A stretch of 64,000 nt of DNA. Source: Isoetes taiwanensis (lineage: Eukaryota > Streptophyta > Lycopodiopsida > Isoetales > Isoetaceae). Shown here in pieces: positions 10,867 to 21,220 of this stretch (position 1 is its first letter; each line of letters begins with the position of its first letter). The position numbers and the translations under genes are program-made. Location: the NCBI GenBank assembly GCA_021234155.1, contig JAJEKV010000129.1, positions 1,961,398 to 2,025,397 of the forward strand. Reading direction: 5' to 3'. Below the pieces are notes generated by a model. That model was not told the DNA's origin. It ran no database searches and saw only the letters and a program-made list of their open reading frames with translations.

Positions 10867-11828
10867 GGCACAAGACTGGCCAACGACGCTAGGCATATAA
10901 TTAAAGACAACGAGAAGTAGCTGGTTATCCTCTGTGTGTATTGCAATGATGTTCCAAACAGTGGCTTCTAGTCTAAAGATTCCATATCCACAAAGCTCAA
11001 AAGGAAGGTGGCAAAGATCCCTAACTTGAATGAAGCAGGAGCCAGTTACGTATACTACAGGGTACCAAGAGGCTGTGCAGATGGAACTGCATCTATGCTT
11101 GTTTAAGAAGTATACATCCATTCATATGCATCTTCTTACTGTCATATCTTCTTAATGGTATGATGCTAGGTCAATGCTTGCTACATATTTGACTGATTAC
11201 CATATTAGCATAAACATAATAAAACAACTCTCTAACTGCAAATTTTAGCCCAATGATGACTTACCTGGATGTTGCTCCATAGAAATAGCATTGTAGAATC
11301 AAGAAGCACAATGCAAATCTAAGAGCCCATATTCTTTGGCAACTGTATTTTATGTGCTAGACTAGAACGAGAAGCAAACCATGGTTGTAGCATCAAATGG
11401 GCTGCTTAACAATCATGGTATTGCAGAGCTACAATGCTGGAATAGAACATTAAGAAGTGAAAGTGAAGATGAATTCAGATGTGTTTGTTGGTTAAAATAA
11501 GCTAAAGCAACTTAATACATCATAATCTCCGTGCGTTCATAACTTACATTGTGCGTTGGCCAATGGCATGAGATTTTCAGGTGGTTCCTTCTCTGCTACA
11601 TGTGGACATGAGTTAAGTTTGCATAAGGTGTGCCAGTTATGCTCCAGCTGCAATTGTTCTTGCTAATATAATGGCTTGTGTCATCTGTAACATCAAGAAT
11701 GTCTTTGCAACACCTCCGAAGTTGGAGTTTCTCAATCAAGAATACAGAAGATAAAAGCAAACATTATGTATCAAGTTGAATGGAACGATAAATGCATGCC
11801 CTACAACATCATTGAGCTTTTTGTTATT
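10867..11828. other. No gene seen
   Basis: No protein family was recognised on either strand. The minus-strand frame at 10702-11121 shows low-complexity composition and is probably chance. Confidence 0.5.

Positions 11829-11870
<42 letters not shown>
11829..11870 (+). pseudogene. rrn18: 42-bp fragment of mitochondrial small-subunit rRNA 3' end (NUMT)
   Basis: The segment contains AAGTCGTAACAAGGTAGCCG followed by TAGGGGAACCTGCGGCTG, the highly conserved 3' end of plant mitochondrial 18S rRNA. The AGCCGTAGGGGAACCTGCGGCTG form fits the mitochondrial gene better than the nuclear 18S form (TTTCCGTAGGTGAACC) or the plastid 16S form (AGCCGTACTGGAAGG). Both flanks are unrelated AT-rich DNA, so only this short patch was transferred. 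Confidence 0.75.
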
Positions 11871-12869
11871 AAGTTAAGAATGCATTGAATGTGGCACAGG
11901 GAATAGAGGCCATATGCAACAACGACATGGAATGGGATTTTTCTTTGCCACATTATCTTGAAACAGAGCGCATTTTGATCAAAATATCTGAAACACAAAT
12001 CGCATCATTGACTATAATAGAACATATGAAGAAAAATACCTGAGCACATGCAAAGACCTGCCGTTCCAGCAAAAGCTAGACCAAAATTCAAATTTTTCGA
12101 CGACCTCTTTTGAGCTGTGAGAAGAGCTCTGGACCGTAGGCTAAAGCCAAAAAAATTATGGAGCATGTGATGCTATACATTTTCCATTCAATTCTTCAAA
12201 GTGGATAACCTACAATAAGCTAAGAGATTAAATGCCACAGGCCTATGCTATGAGCCTATATGATGCTATATGTAGACATAGTTTTCTGGAGGTTGTTTTA
12301 ACTTATGGACAATATAGCTTTTAATGTCTTATCTTGACATATACATCATACCATGCGACTGCGTTATGTGACTATATATAGTAACAGAAGTCTACAGTCT
12401 CATCACATTAGTCGATGCTTCTCTCTTTGTTCACTCTAGCATGCTACAACCCAGCAGAAATGAAATAATTATATAAGATCACAAAAATTACAACATTTTA
12501 CGCCATCTATACCTTGCTTTGCAATCTAGAGCTGGTGCATAATTTTTTCAGCCTCCTAAAGCACTGTTGTTACAATATTTCATGCAATCTATAATTGACT
12601 ATGCAATCTAGAGGTAGTGCATAATTTTGTCAGCCTCCTAAACACCAGCATTTACTGAAAAGCACTGCTATTACAACATTCTTTGGTATGACTTGACGTT
12701 TTCTGAAACTCATATTTATCATGTAATATCAATCTGCTTTCTCACTCGCATACTATAATACTCTATATGAAAAGGCTACTATAAGATGATACATTTACAA
12801 TAAACCAACATAAATGTCATTCTAGAAGTCATGTGAAGTACCTAAATTATCTGGAGTACTTAGAGAATG
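11871..12869. other. No gene seen
   Basis: AT-rich spacer. An approximate direct repeat (GCAATCTAGAGCTGGTGCATAA near 12521 and GCAATCTAGAGGTAGTGCATAA near 12602, each followed by TTTT.TCAGCCTCCTAAA) marks a local duplication of about 80 bp. Confidence 0.5.
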
Positions 12870-12964
12870 ATGGTTTGCAGTGCAGCTTTCATAAGGACCA
12901 CCTTCTTGCTGCAGCCTTTTTCACAAGCTCTACACCTGTCCAATTCCCGCATTCATAAGCAGCC
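12870..12964 (-). pseudogene. PPR gene remnant, downstream half, split by the LTR retrotransposon
   Basis: Read on the minus strand across the insertion site (23271 side, then 12964 downward), the target sequence gives WAAYECGNWTGVELVKKAAA, which resembles the E motif of plant organellar PPR proteins (GNxxGVELGKxAAExxLxL). One copy of the 5-bp target (CAGCC) is included here. A stop follows soon after, so the gene was probably already dead or it is frame-shifted. Confidence 0.5.
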
Positions 12965-15013
12965 TGTTGACCCTAAACCTGGCTTAAAGGTCAACCACAA
13001 GGATCCAACTTGAGTTTTCACTCAAATTGGGGTTAGAACCTCCAGATCACTTAAGGTGATCAGTCTATGCAAGAAAATTCCAAAGAGAAGTTCAAAAAAT
13101 TTGAGTTCTATACCTTTCCCATTTCCAAAAAATGGTACCTTTGCCAAAACAATTGTGGTGTCGAGATGCAGATCGATTTTTTAAGTCAGATACAATAGAC
13201 TTGGTCAAAAAAGTTGTAGTTAACCAACAGTAAAGCTTCTGACCAAGTCAGAGACTTAATCTGTGAGTTATTCGAGCTCAAAATGAGGTCAAATTTTGGT
13301 CAATAGGGGTCAAATGTGGAAAACAGTGATCAGAATTTGAGATTTGGAGTTGCCAATCATCTTTTTGAGAAATTCCAAAGTAGGTAGGTTGCAATGGTGC
13401 TAGAGAAGAGGGGCAAGCAATCAAATCCTCATTTGGATGTGTAGGAGTATTTTTTGTGGCTAGATTTGGCAAAATACAGTCAAAACTGTCCAAACCCGAG
13501 AGCAATTTTTTTGAATTTGAGCTATACTTGATATTTTTGAATGATTCCAACTCCTCTGGCTAGCACAGGCCCTAAGAATAGATGGCAAGTGGTCCAAAAG
13601 AATAGAGAAACACACTAGAATTTTCTGTAGAATATTTTGTAACAAGAATTGTAAAATAACATATCGTAAAATGGATTTGACAACTTGGCAATCGATTTAA
13701 ATTGATATGGAGGTAAATATATCATGATAACAGAATATAAGGATGCTTCATAGCTTTAATCACAGGAAAATAATCTTCTCAAGTCAATAAATAATTTTTA
13801 AAGGTAATGTCAACTAGATCTTGTGAATCCAGTTGAGGTGAGCTCAAGAACTTCAAGGATCGTCCAGATCTTGCTCAAAGCAATGATCGGCGTAGAATCT
13901 GAATATACGGGCCTTGAAAATCCTCTGTTATTGTCTCCGGTATATATGTTTTGGTTTAACGGTTTCAGCATATTAGGGCTTAAATTTAGGCTTGATAAGA
14001 TGCTTAAGAGCGGGGAAATGCAGAAATAGATAGGTTTCAGAGTTTAATGCTTCCATTCGGCGTGATTCGGCGGGTTTCCATAATTAGGGTTCGTTGAAGG
14101 TATTTTCCCAAGAATTCCGCGATACGGCCCCGTATTTTTGAGTGCATATGCCTGGAATATGCTGTATTTGACCTTTTTTGAAAGCTTGGCCAATGGTTTA
14201 AAGGCTTTTACCCAAGAAATATTGAAAGGGATGATAAACCATTGACCATGGAGAGAATGTCCACTCGTGTAAAAAGAATAGGGAATCTTTGGGGCATCTT
14301 TAGGCAAGATTAGGAATATGCCACCATGAATATGATGACACAAGGATGAAGACAAAAGAATTCATGAGGGAACATTTGGGGGGCAAAGGAAATAATGGGG
14401 AATGGTATTTTTAAAACAAAGGCTTAGATAGATTTTTGGGTGGACAAAGTGATGGCACATTGAAGGAAATGGTAGGGGATTTGAGGGAGATGGTAATTAT
14501 AGCAAAGCAAGCATGGCAAAAGAGTGAATAATGGGTGGGAAAATAATATTGAGCCAAAAGTGCAAAAATGGGGGTAGTGTGGTAAATGTTTATGGCAATT
14601 TTTTGAGGGCAATGGTGTAAAGTGGTCATGAAGAGTAGATAGGGGAAATGCCATGGGGTAATTGGCAGATAAGTTATGGAAAGAAAATGGCTAGGCAAGG
14701 TGGATGACAAGGGTGGAACCACATATAAGGGAGTCTTCCAAACTTCGACTTCCAAACTTCAAATAATGTCTTCCAAACTTCATAACCCAGAATCTTCTAG
14801 AGCATATTCCTGATTAAGCATTTGACCTCAAATAAAATACCTCTTGTGAAGTTTAAGTCGAGCATTTTTTGACTTGAAGCATGAACATCTTTTGACCTCC
14901 ATATCAATGTTGAATGACAAGAATCTTCCAAACTTTGACCTAGTCTTCTGAAATGAGTTGACCTAGCTTGAATAAATAGATCTCTATTAGCATGTTGCCC
15001 TTTGGGGGCAACA
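12965..15013 (-). repeat. 3' LTR of the Ty3 element
   Basis: 2049 bp, near-identical partner of the 5' LTR with the same hairpin-forming ends (14993-15013 and 12966-12996). Visible differences from the other LTR cluster at about 13660-13670 and 13875-13925, including several short indels. Confidence 0.95.
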
Positions 15014-15791
15014 TCTCGCCAAAACAAAAGAATGGCTGGTCCCCTCAGCCATAAAGGGTCTTCAATCTTGTGCCAAGGTGCTTGAGTGGGAATCATGGTA
15101 GAGGGAGAATGAAATGTGCAGATGTTGGTGGAATAGAAGTGAATATGGTGGAGGGAGGATGTAAGTGGGACATGATAAGTGAAAAAGAATGAGAATGAAT
15201 ATGAGTATGATAGGATAGTAATGGAAATGGGGTGTATGAGGGGGGGAAAATGTGAGAATGTTGAAGTCTCGCCAAAACAAAAGAATGTGTGTCTCCTTGA
15301 TATCTCCAAGAGCAACTCTGCTAGGATGGAAAAGCTGAATTGCAGAGTGCTTTCTTCTTAGGGAAATGAAAGAACAAGAATAAAAGGTTTAAATGGATGG
15401 CAGGGCTACTTATGGCAGATGAATAAAGATGGGAAAAGGGTGCACCTGTCATGGAAACACTCAAACTAGTTAGTCTTAATACCTTGCAACTCTGCTATGA
15501 TGGTGAAGCTGAATTTGCAGAGTGCACATTTGGGGAGATAAAATGGGAGAGCATGGCTAAATGGAGGGCAGGACTACAGTGAGACAGGTGAATGAGAATG
15601 GAAAAAAGGGTGCTCCTGCAAATGACACTTGGCAGTTAATAAAAATCCTTGTTCTGAAACTGTTTGATAGGTCATCCTTCATACTGGCTAACCTGCAAAC
15701 ATAAACTTAATGAAGACATTAGCTCTAAATTTAAAACAAGGTGAAATCCAACCTATCTAATGTCTAACTTTAATTCTAACTTATTTAAATT
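15014..15791 (-). repeat. Non-coding tail of the Ty3 element with an approx. 172-bp tandem duplication
   Basis: Between integrase and the 3' LTR, a block with CAACTCTGCTAGGATGG ... CTGAATTGCAGAGTGC ... GGGTGCACCTG at about 15313-15450 recurs at about 15487-15620. A second duplicated motif, TCTCGCCAAAACAAAAGAAT, lies at 15014 directly beside the LTR and again at about 15265. No clear polypurine tract adjoins the LTR; the nearest purine-rich run on the minus strand is short. Confidence 0.75.
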
Positions 15792-16800
15792 CTAGAGCAT
15801 AAAAAGGGACAAGCAAATGTGCTGATCCCAGTACCTCTTCAGGTGGATAGTGTTGATAGGATTTGGAAGTGGCATCCCTGAAGTTAATTCTTTCAACCAA
15901 TAAGAATTGGTGCCTGCAGGTTCCAACACCTCATAGGGGCTCTCCCAAAGATTTTCAAACTTACTAGCTGAATCTTCCCTTGATTTATTCCATTTCAGAA
16001 CTAATTCTCCAGTCTTGAAGGTCCCTTGTATTTTATGAGCAGCTTTGAAAGCAGCCAAATCCTTGGCTTTCTTAAGCAAATTAGCATTCTCAGCTTCCAT
16101 TCTATATTCTTCTAAATGCAAAAGGGTATCAGGTCTTTCCCCGCAAGGCATACTCAAAAGGCAAACACAACTTATGAGCTAACCTCTCGGAGATGGAAGC
16201 TCAAGCTCACCGGCAAAGACAAACTTCAATGCCATAAACTAAGTTAAAAGGAGTATGAGTGGTTGCTGCTTTGATGGTAACTCTATAAGCCCATAGGGCA
16301 TCCACTAGTTTAACATGCCAATCCTTCCGATTATCATCCCTTTTTTTTACGCAAAATGCCCTTCAAAACTTTATTAGTAGCTTACCTTGACCATTACCAC
16401 AGGGGATAGTAGGAGGAACTCTTGGTATGTTTGACTTTAAGAATGGTCAATAAATTAGCAATAACTTCATTCACAAAAGGAGTACCTCTATCAGAATGTA
16501 ATTGTAGAGGAATACCAAACCGTGCACAAATATACTCATGTAAGAACTTTTTTGTTGTAAGGGCATTAGCTTTGTCTCAAAGGAATTGTCTACGCCCATT
16601 TGGTAAAATAATCAGTAGCTACAATAATGTGCTGATGTTGCCCTGCAGAAGAGGGGTTAATAGGACCAATATAATCTAATCCCCAAATTTGAAAAGGTCC
16701 CGGAGAAATTATGGGGTTTAGTGCAAATTTGGGAGAAGGATCCTTTTGCCAAATATTTGGCACTTGTGGCAAGATTTTATAGCAATATAACAATCTTTAA
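15792..16800 (-). pseudogene. Integrase of the Ty3 element, broken
   Basis: The zinc-finger part shows CHKCQIFGKRI near 16765; the core shows IWGLDYIGPINP with the first catalytic Asp and ATDYFTKWA near 16600, then HSDRGTPFVNEVIANL with the second Asp and KVLKGILRKK, WAYRVTIKAATTHTPFNL. The C-terminal part has TGELVLKWNKSREDSASKF, then ENLWESPYEVLEP and NPINTIHLKRYW, ending at TAG/TAA near 15792. Frames change several times. The Gly-Pro-Tyr-like tail (SPYEVL) is the usual end of plant Ty3 integrases; no chromodomain is visible. Confidence 0.85.
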
Positions 16801-17199
16801 ATATTGTAGGCCAATAGTATCGACACGAGAATCTTCTTGGCGAGTATCTCCAGCAAAATGGCCTCCACATATTCCTTCATGCATTTCTCTAATGATCAAA
16901 GTGATTCTTCTTCATTGACACACCTCAATAATAGTCCATCCCTGTTGACTTTACATAAAACATCATTAATCATTTTGAACTGCACGCACTTTTCTTTAAA
17001 TCTCCTTTTGCTGGCTTGAGGTCAATCTCGAGGGCATCTCCTTGAATTGTAGAAAATTCTTTATAGGTAGCTGCCAATCCTCGTTGGCCTGCGCTCATCA
17101 TCATCCGCTTTTTGTAAATAAGCTAAGGCATCCACAAAATCAACAACTTCTACTACATCCTCATGGTCAAAGAAAATATAAGGTAAGTAAAGACTGGGA

Positions 17200-18508
17200 C
17201 TCTTCACTTGATGTAACTCTTTTATAGAAATATCAAAGGTTTGTAACTTGCAAGCCCACCTTTGAATTTTTGGTTTAGAGCTAGTCTTACCAAATAACAA
17301 ACTGTTGGATTTTGCTTCATATAAACTTGAACTGAACTCTTCAATAATAAATGACCTTGTCTGTACGTCAATGAGAAACATGAGAGCAGCAAAGCACTCT
17401 TCTCCATTACGGTGTATTTTTCTTCAGTTGAACTCCATTGTTTCTTCGGCAAAAGCTATGGTGTGCTTGTCTGTGAGAATAGCTAAGCCTATGGCCTTTT
17501 TAGTAATAGTAATGTAGACCTCAAATGGCTTGGCCAAATCTGGTTTTAGGAGAGTTGCTTCACAAATGGACTTTATAAGCAACTCAAAAGACTCTTGGCA
17601 ATCTGATGACCATGTGATGGGGAACATATTTGCTCTCGATTTGGAAATCCCCGCCTATTCTTGCCAACTTAGAAATAGGACTTATAATGTGAGCAAAATT
17701 AGGAATATACATCCTAAGAAAACTAGTCATGCCAATAAAACTTTTGACCTGCTTCAAGTTTTTGGGGGCACCAGTTTTTGAGAGCTTCAACCTTTTCTTG
17801 TGCCCACTGTATACCATTGTTGGATACCTCGTGTCCCAAAAGTTGTCCTTTGGATGCAAAAAAAATACATTTCTTTGGATTAAGGTTGACTCAGATTCCC
17901 TACACAAAGAACATATTTTTGCCAACAATTCCAAATGATTAGTAGGGTGAGATCCTAAACAAAGGTCATCCAACTCTGAATTCTTGAGGAGACATAGGCC
18001 TAAAAATAACATCCATGGCTCTCACGGAAAGTAGCGAGGTGCATTCATTAGTCCAAAAGGCATTCTTTTCATTGCATAAGTTCCCCAAGGGGTAATAAAA
18101 GAGGTCTTGGGTTGGTCTTCTTCTTTAATACTAATCTGATTGAATCACGAGAAGCCATCTAAAAATGAATACACCTCTTTACCTGCTACTGACATATAAG
18201 ATCTCTTCTAAAAGGGCAAAGGGTAACAATCTTTGATGGTAGCTTTGTTGAGGTCTCGATAGTCAATGCAAATTCTTAAAGCACCACTTTTCTTCTCCAC
18301 GGGGAACAATACAAGATACCCATTACGGATTAATAATTTCAATAATAACACCTGCATCCAACATCTTATCCAATTCATCTTTAATTAGTCCCATTAGTGA
18401 AGCATTAATCCTTCTTAATTTTTTGAAAACAGGTTTACAACCTTCTTTAATCTTAATTTCAAATTGACATACATCGGTTTTGATACACGATAGCTCGAAT
18501 AATCCCAA
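17200..18508 (-). pseudogene. Reverse transcriptase plus RNase H of pol, heavily broken
   Basis: RT blocks in order: [68 protein letters not shown] (different frames), a LDDLCLGSHPTNHLELL block near 17975 in place of the Y/F-x-DD site, and KNLKQVKSFIGMTSFLRMYI-PNF. RNase H follows with TWSSDCQESFELLIKSICEA, FEVYITITKKAIGLAI, WSSTEEKYTVMEK and WACKLQTFDI. Several stops and frame changes make it non-functional. It would copy the element RNA to DNA in the particle. Confidence 0.85.
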
Positions 18509-18749
18509 GCAAATACATCTTTCCTTTCTTCAAAAACACTTGTATGTTCTCTTTGTTTTGATATTCAATCAAATCCCCAAACGAACAAGGTTCGATTCTT
18601 ACCATTCTTAGTGATTACAATCTCTTGGTCTCCTTTTTTTTACGATGCATCAATGGTCAAAATAGGACAGAGTGCTTTTACCTCATTGTCATCAAGATCA
18701 TCTTCAGGAATAGCTCCCTCAGTTAAGTGTGCCATGAGAGTCTCCCTAC

Positions 18750-19110
18750 ACAAAGCATCGGCTTCAAAAATGTTCTCTGGGGATATGAGTGATTTCCCAT
18801 GAAGCAAAACTCGAGAGCACTCCCATTGCTTGATTCTTCAAGAGCTCCATATCTGCATTTTTGTTTGATAGTCTCCGAAACTTGTCTGCAGATTAATTGT
18901 GAATCACCATAAATGTGAATATTGGCAATATTCATAGATTTAGCTTCTGGAGACACCGCAATCAAGGCTTTATATTACGCCACATTCGAAGTGACTTGAG
19001 GAAAGATCCTTCCTACTTTAGCTAAAAGTTTATGAGAAGAGTCTTTCAAAATAGCAGCAGATGATGCAACATTTAATTTTTTAGAGATACCTCCATCAAA
19101 CCATAAGAAC
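18750..19110 (-). pseudogene. Additional RNase H-like domain between protease and RT
   Basis: The minus strand reads GFLWFDGGISKK, then AAILKDSSHKLLAK, TSNVA-stop-YKALIA, AKSMNIANIHIYGDSQLICR and QVS. This matches the RNase HI/archaeal-type RNase H fold: first Asp in FDGG at 19097, the second acidic residue (Glu of N-x-AEY-x-AL) changed to a stop at 18977-18975, and third Asp in YGDSQL at 18905. A conventional Ty3 RNase H follows RT at 17627-17220, so the element carries two. In Tat-type plant elements the extra RNase H lies between RNase H and integrase; here it is upstream of RT. Confidence 0.75.
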
Positions 19111-19289
19111 CCTGTTGGTCCTTGTATGCTGAGAGGTGCACTTTCCATAATAAGAGGAACCATCTCATATTTTCTTGGTCTTATATTTTTTACCCTGTAA
19201 GATCCCAAAGGTTCTTCAATTAGCATTTCTTTAATAAAATGTACCTCTTCCTTGGAGTCATAGGAGCCCTCTTGGTTATAAATTGTAGC

Positions 19290-19740
19290 AGTCTGAGAGC
19301 CATTGGAGATGGTACATCTCCCTTGAGACCAGGACCGGCACGGCGGCATCCACAGTGGCTAACCATCTCCTTCCTAAAAGTAAGTCATAGATATCATATT
19401 CATCTCCTATATCTTCAAAAGCCACCACAATAAAGTTAGCAGCTACAATTATGCCTTCTGTGTTAACAGGCACTACCAATAGGAGAAATCTTAGCATTAT
19501 AAAAAGATTTTAATAACATAGAAGCTTTCTTATCCACCTCAAAACCACATTTCTTCATAATATGATATGGCATGATATTTAGAGGGGAACCCCCATCAAG
19601 TAACACATTAGAGAAAGTATACCCTCCTAAAGCAGCTGAACATGTGAATGCTCCAGGGTCTTCTTCATGCTGTGCTAGAATAAGGTCAGTGGCATCAGTA
19701 AAATTCACACAAGCATTTAATACCTCACCATTAGTTTGTT
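19290..19740 (-). pseudogene. Retropepsin-like protease region of pol
   Basis: The minus strand reads VLLDGGSPLNIMPYHIMKK (active-site Asp in DGGS rather than the commoner D-S/T-G), then after a frameshift VNTEGIIVAANFIVVAFEDI and the retropepsin C-terminal helix block LLLGRRWLATVDA. A DGGS active-site variant is known in some plant Ty3 groups. The domain would cleave the Gag-Pol polyprotein. Confidence 0.75.
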
Positions 19741-21179
19741 GAAGTTACCCTTTTTCTATAACTAGGTGCAATCTTTAATAAAGTAAAGAGATCCACACTC
19801 ACTTTAGAATTTTTAAGCAAAACATCTACCTCATCAAAGTCCTGATCTTTCTTACCATATTTTTGCTGAGGGTGTGGAGCTATGGTTTGAGCAGGTGATT
19901 CCACTACAGGTGGTACAGGCCTGGCAGTAGAATGCCTACTTGGTTCAGCATGTACTTGAGCTTCATTCATGCTTCTAGTTTGCACCACCATAACTTCTTC
20001 AGATTTAGGAACTTCTGTAGCTTGAATAAATCTTATAGAGGTGCTTGGTTCAGCAAATCTCACAGGGGGTTTGGACTCTGGTCTCTTCTCTTTTTCCTGT
20101 TTAGCAAAATATTCCTTAACAGCACACCTAGCATCAGTATGGCCAACTTCTTTACAAAAAGAACAAACAGGACATTCCTTTCCAAAGTGGTCTTTCCTAT
20201 TACATTTGGGGCACACTTGCCAATAGCATATTTCTGATGGGTGAGAATTCCTATTGCAATGAATACATTCAGGGTAAGTTTTACCTGCTCTTGCAGCCTT
20301 GAGTTCAACCAATTGTTTGGTTATTTACGCTAAAGCTTCAAGTAACCTTGGATAGGGTCTGACTTGACCTCTGCAACTTGGGAATTGGCTTCCTCCTCTT
20401 TGGATTTCTTTTTCTCTTTTTGTATGGCATAAACTGGAATAGAAGGGTGATGATCATAATGTGCATCAGTAGCATCAGGGTAAAACGGGTCAGGAGTATG
20501 ATGAGGAGCATAGTGCTTATCGTGCAAAGTAGAGAGCATCTGGGTTAGATCGTGGTTTTGGCAAAGACTTTGTAAATAGAATCAAACCCTTCAGCAGCTT
20601 GGATTTTGAGCAACTTTCTTTGGATATCTGGTCTTCTTTGTAGACCATTAATAAAAGCAGTAACTAAAAACAGAGTTGGGATGGTGATTTGTGCTTTTTG
20701 ACACCTGCTCATGAATGTACTAAATCTTTCCTTGTCTTGGTTCACACTTTCTCCCGCATGTATAGAAAAACCTTGCAATTCATTAACCAAATCTTGTGGA
20801 GCGACTAACTTACCAAATCTATCCGAAACTTCTTGACAAGTTCATCCCACGAGGTGGTACCCATCAACTTCTCATAAGTTAACCAAGCACCAGCTTCACT
20901 CTCATCTTTGAAACATTTTTCAAATTCTGAAAGCTTGCATCCTTTCTTGAAACCATAATCCCTGTAATAGTCTTCAAATATTCTCAAAAAGTGGTTAGCA
21001 CTCATTTGGAATCAAAAAGTAGGCAAGGGAACAGGGACGTTCAACTCAAACTGGTATGGCATGTTCTGAATTAAGCTAGCTGAGAAGCTCGAAGGCAATG
21101 GCCTCTCTCTGCAATGATCTGATACATCAATATCTTCCAATGGTTCTGATTCTGCTGGAAATTTTTGTTTTGGAGCCAT
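19731..21179 (-). pseudogene. gag: gag of the Ty3 element, three CCHC zinc knuckles, broken
   Basis: The likely start is ATG at 21179 (MAPKQKFPAESEP). The capsid-like core includes FEDYYRDYGFKKG, WLTYEKL, SWDELVKKF and DLVNELQGFSI, matching plant gag helices. Nucleocapsid knuckles at 20267-20124 read CIHCNRNSHPSEIC, CPKCNRKDHFGKEC and CSFCKEVGHTDARC, each C-x2-C-x4-H-x4-C. Faults include a TGA in place of Trp at 21014-21012 and frameshifts near 20800 and 20540-20310. Gag would form the particle and package the RNA. Three knuckles are more than the one or two usual in plant Ty3 elements. Confidence 0.85.
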
Positions 21180-21199
21180 GAGTTCTGAGATCCAGGAAG

Positions 21200-21217
21200 A
21201 TCTCGGTAGAACCTCCA
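21200..21217 (-). promoter_or_regulatory. Primer-binding site, probably for tRNA-Gln
   Basis: Three bases inside the 5' LTR the minus strand reads TGGAGGTTCTACCGAGAT. Its complement, ATCTCGGTAGAACCTCCA, has the layout of a tRNA 3' end: T-stem TCTCGG, acceptor strand TAGAACC, discriminator T and CCA. A GGTTCTA 5' acceptor strand is typical of eukaryotic tRNA-Gln; this identification is from memory of tRNA families. Confidence 0.65.
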
Positions 21218-21220
21218 AGA

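Noticed and set aside
14411-15315. Minus-strand frames rich in Ser/Pro/His in both LTRs
   Set aside because: They lie wholly or mostly in the LTR and its flank, have low-complexity composition, and match no protein family.
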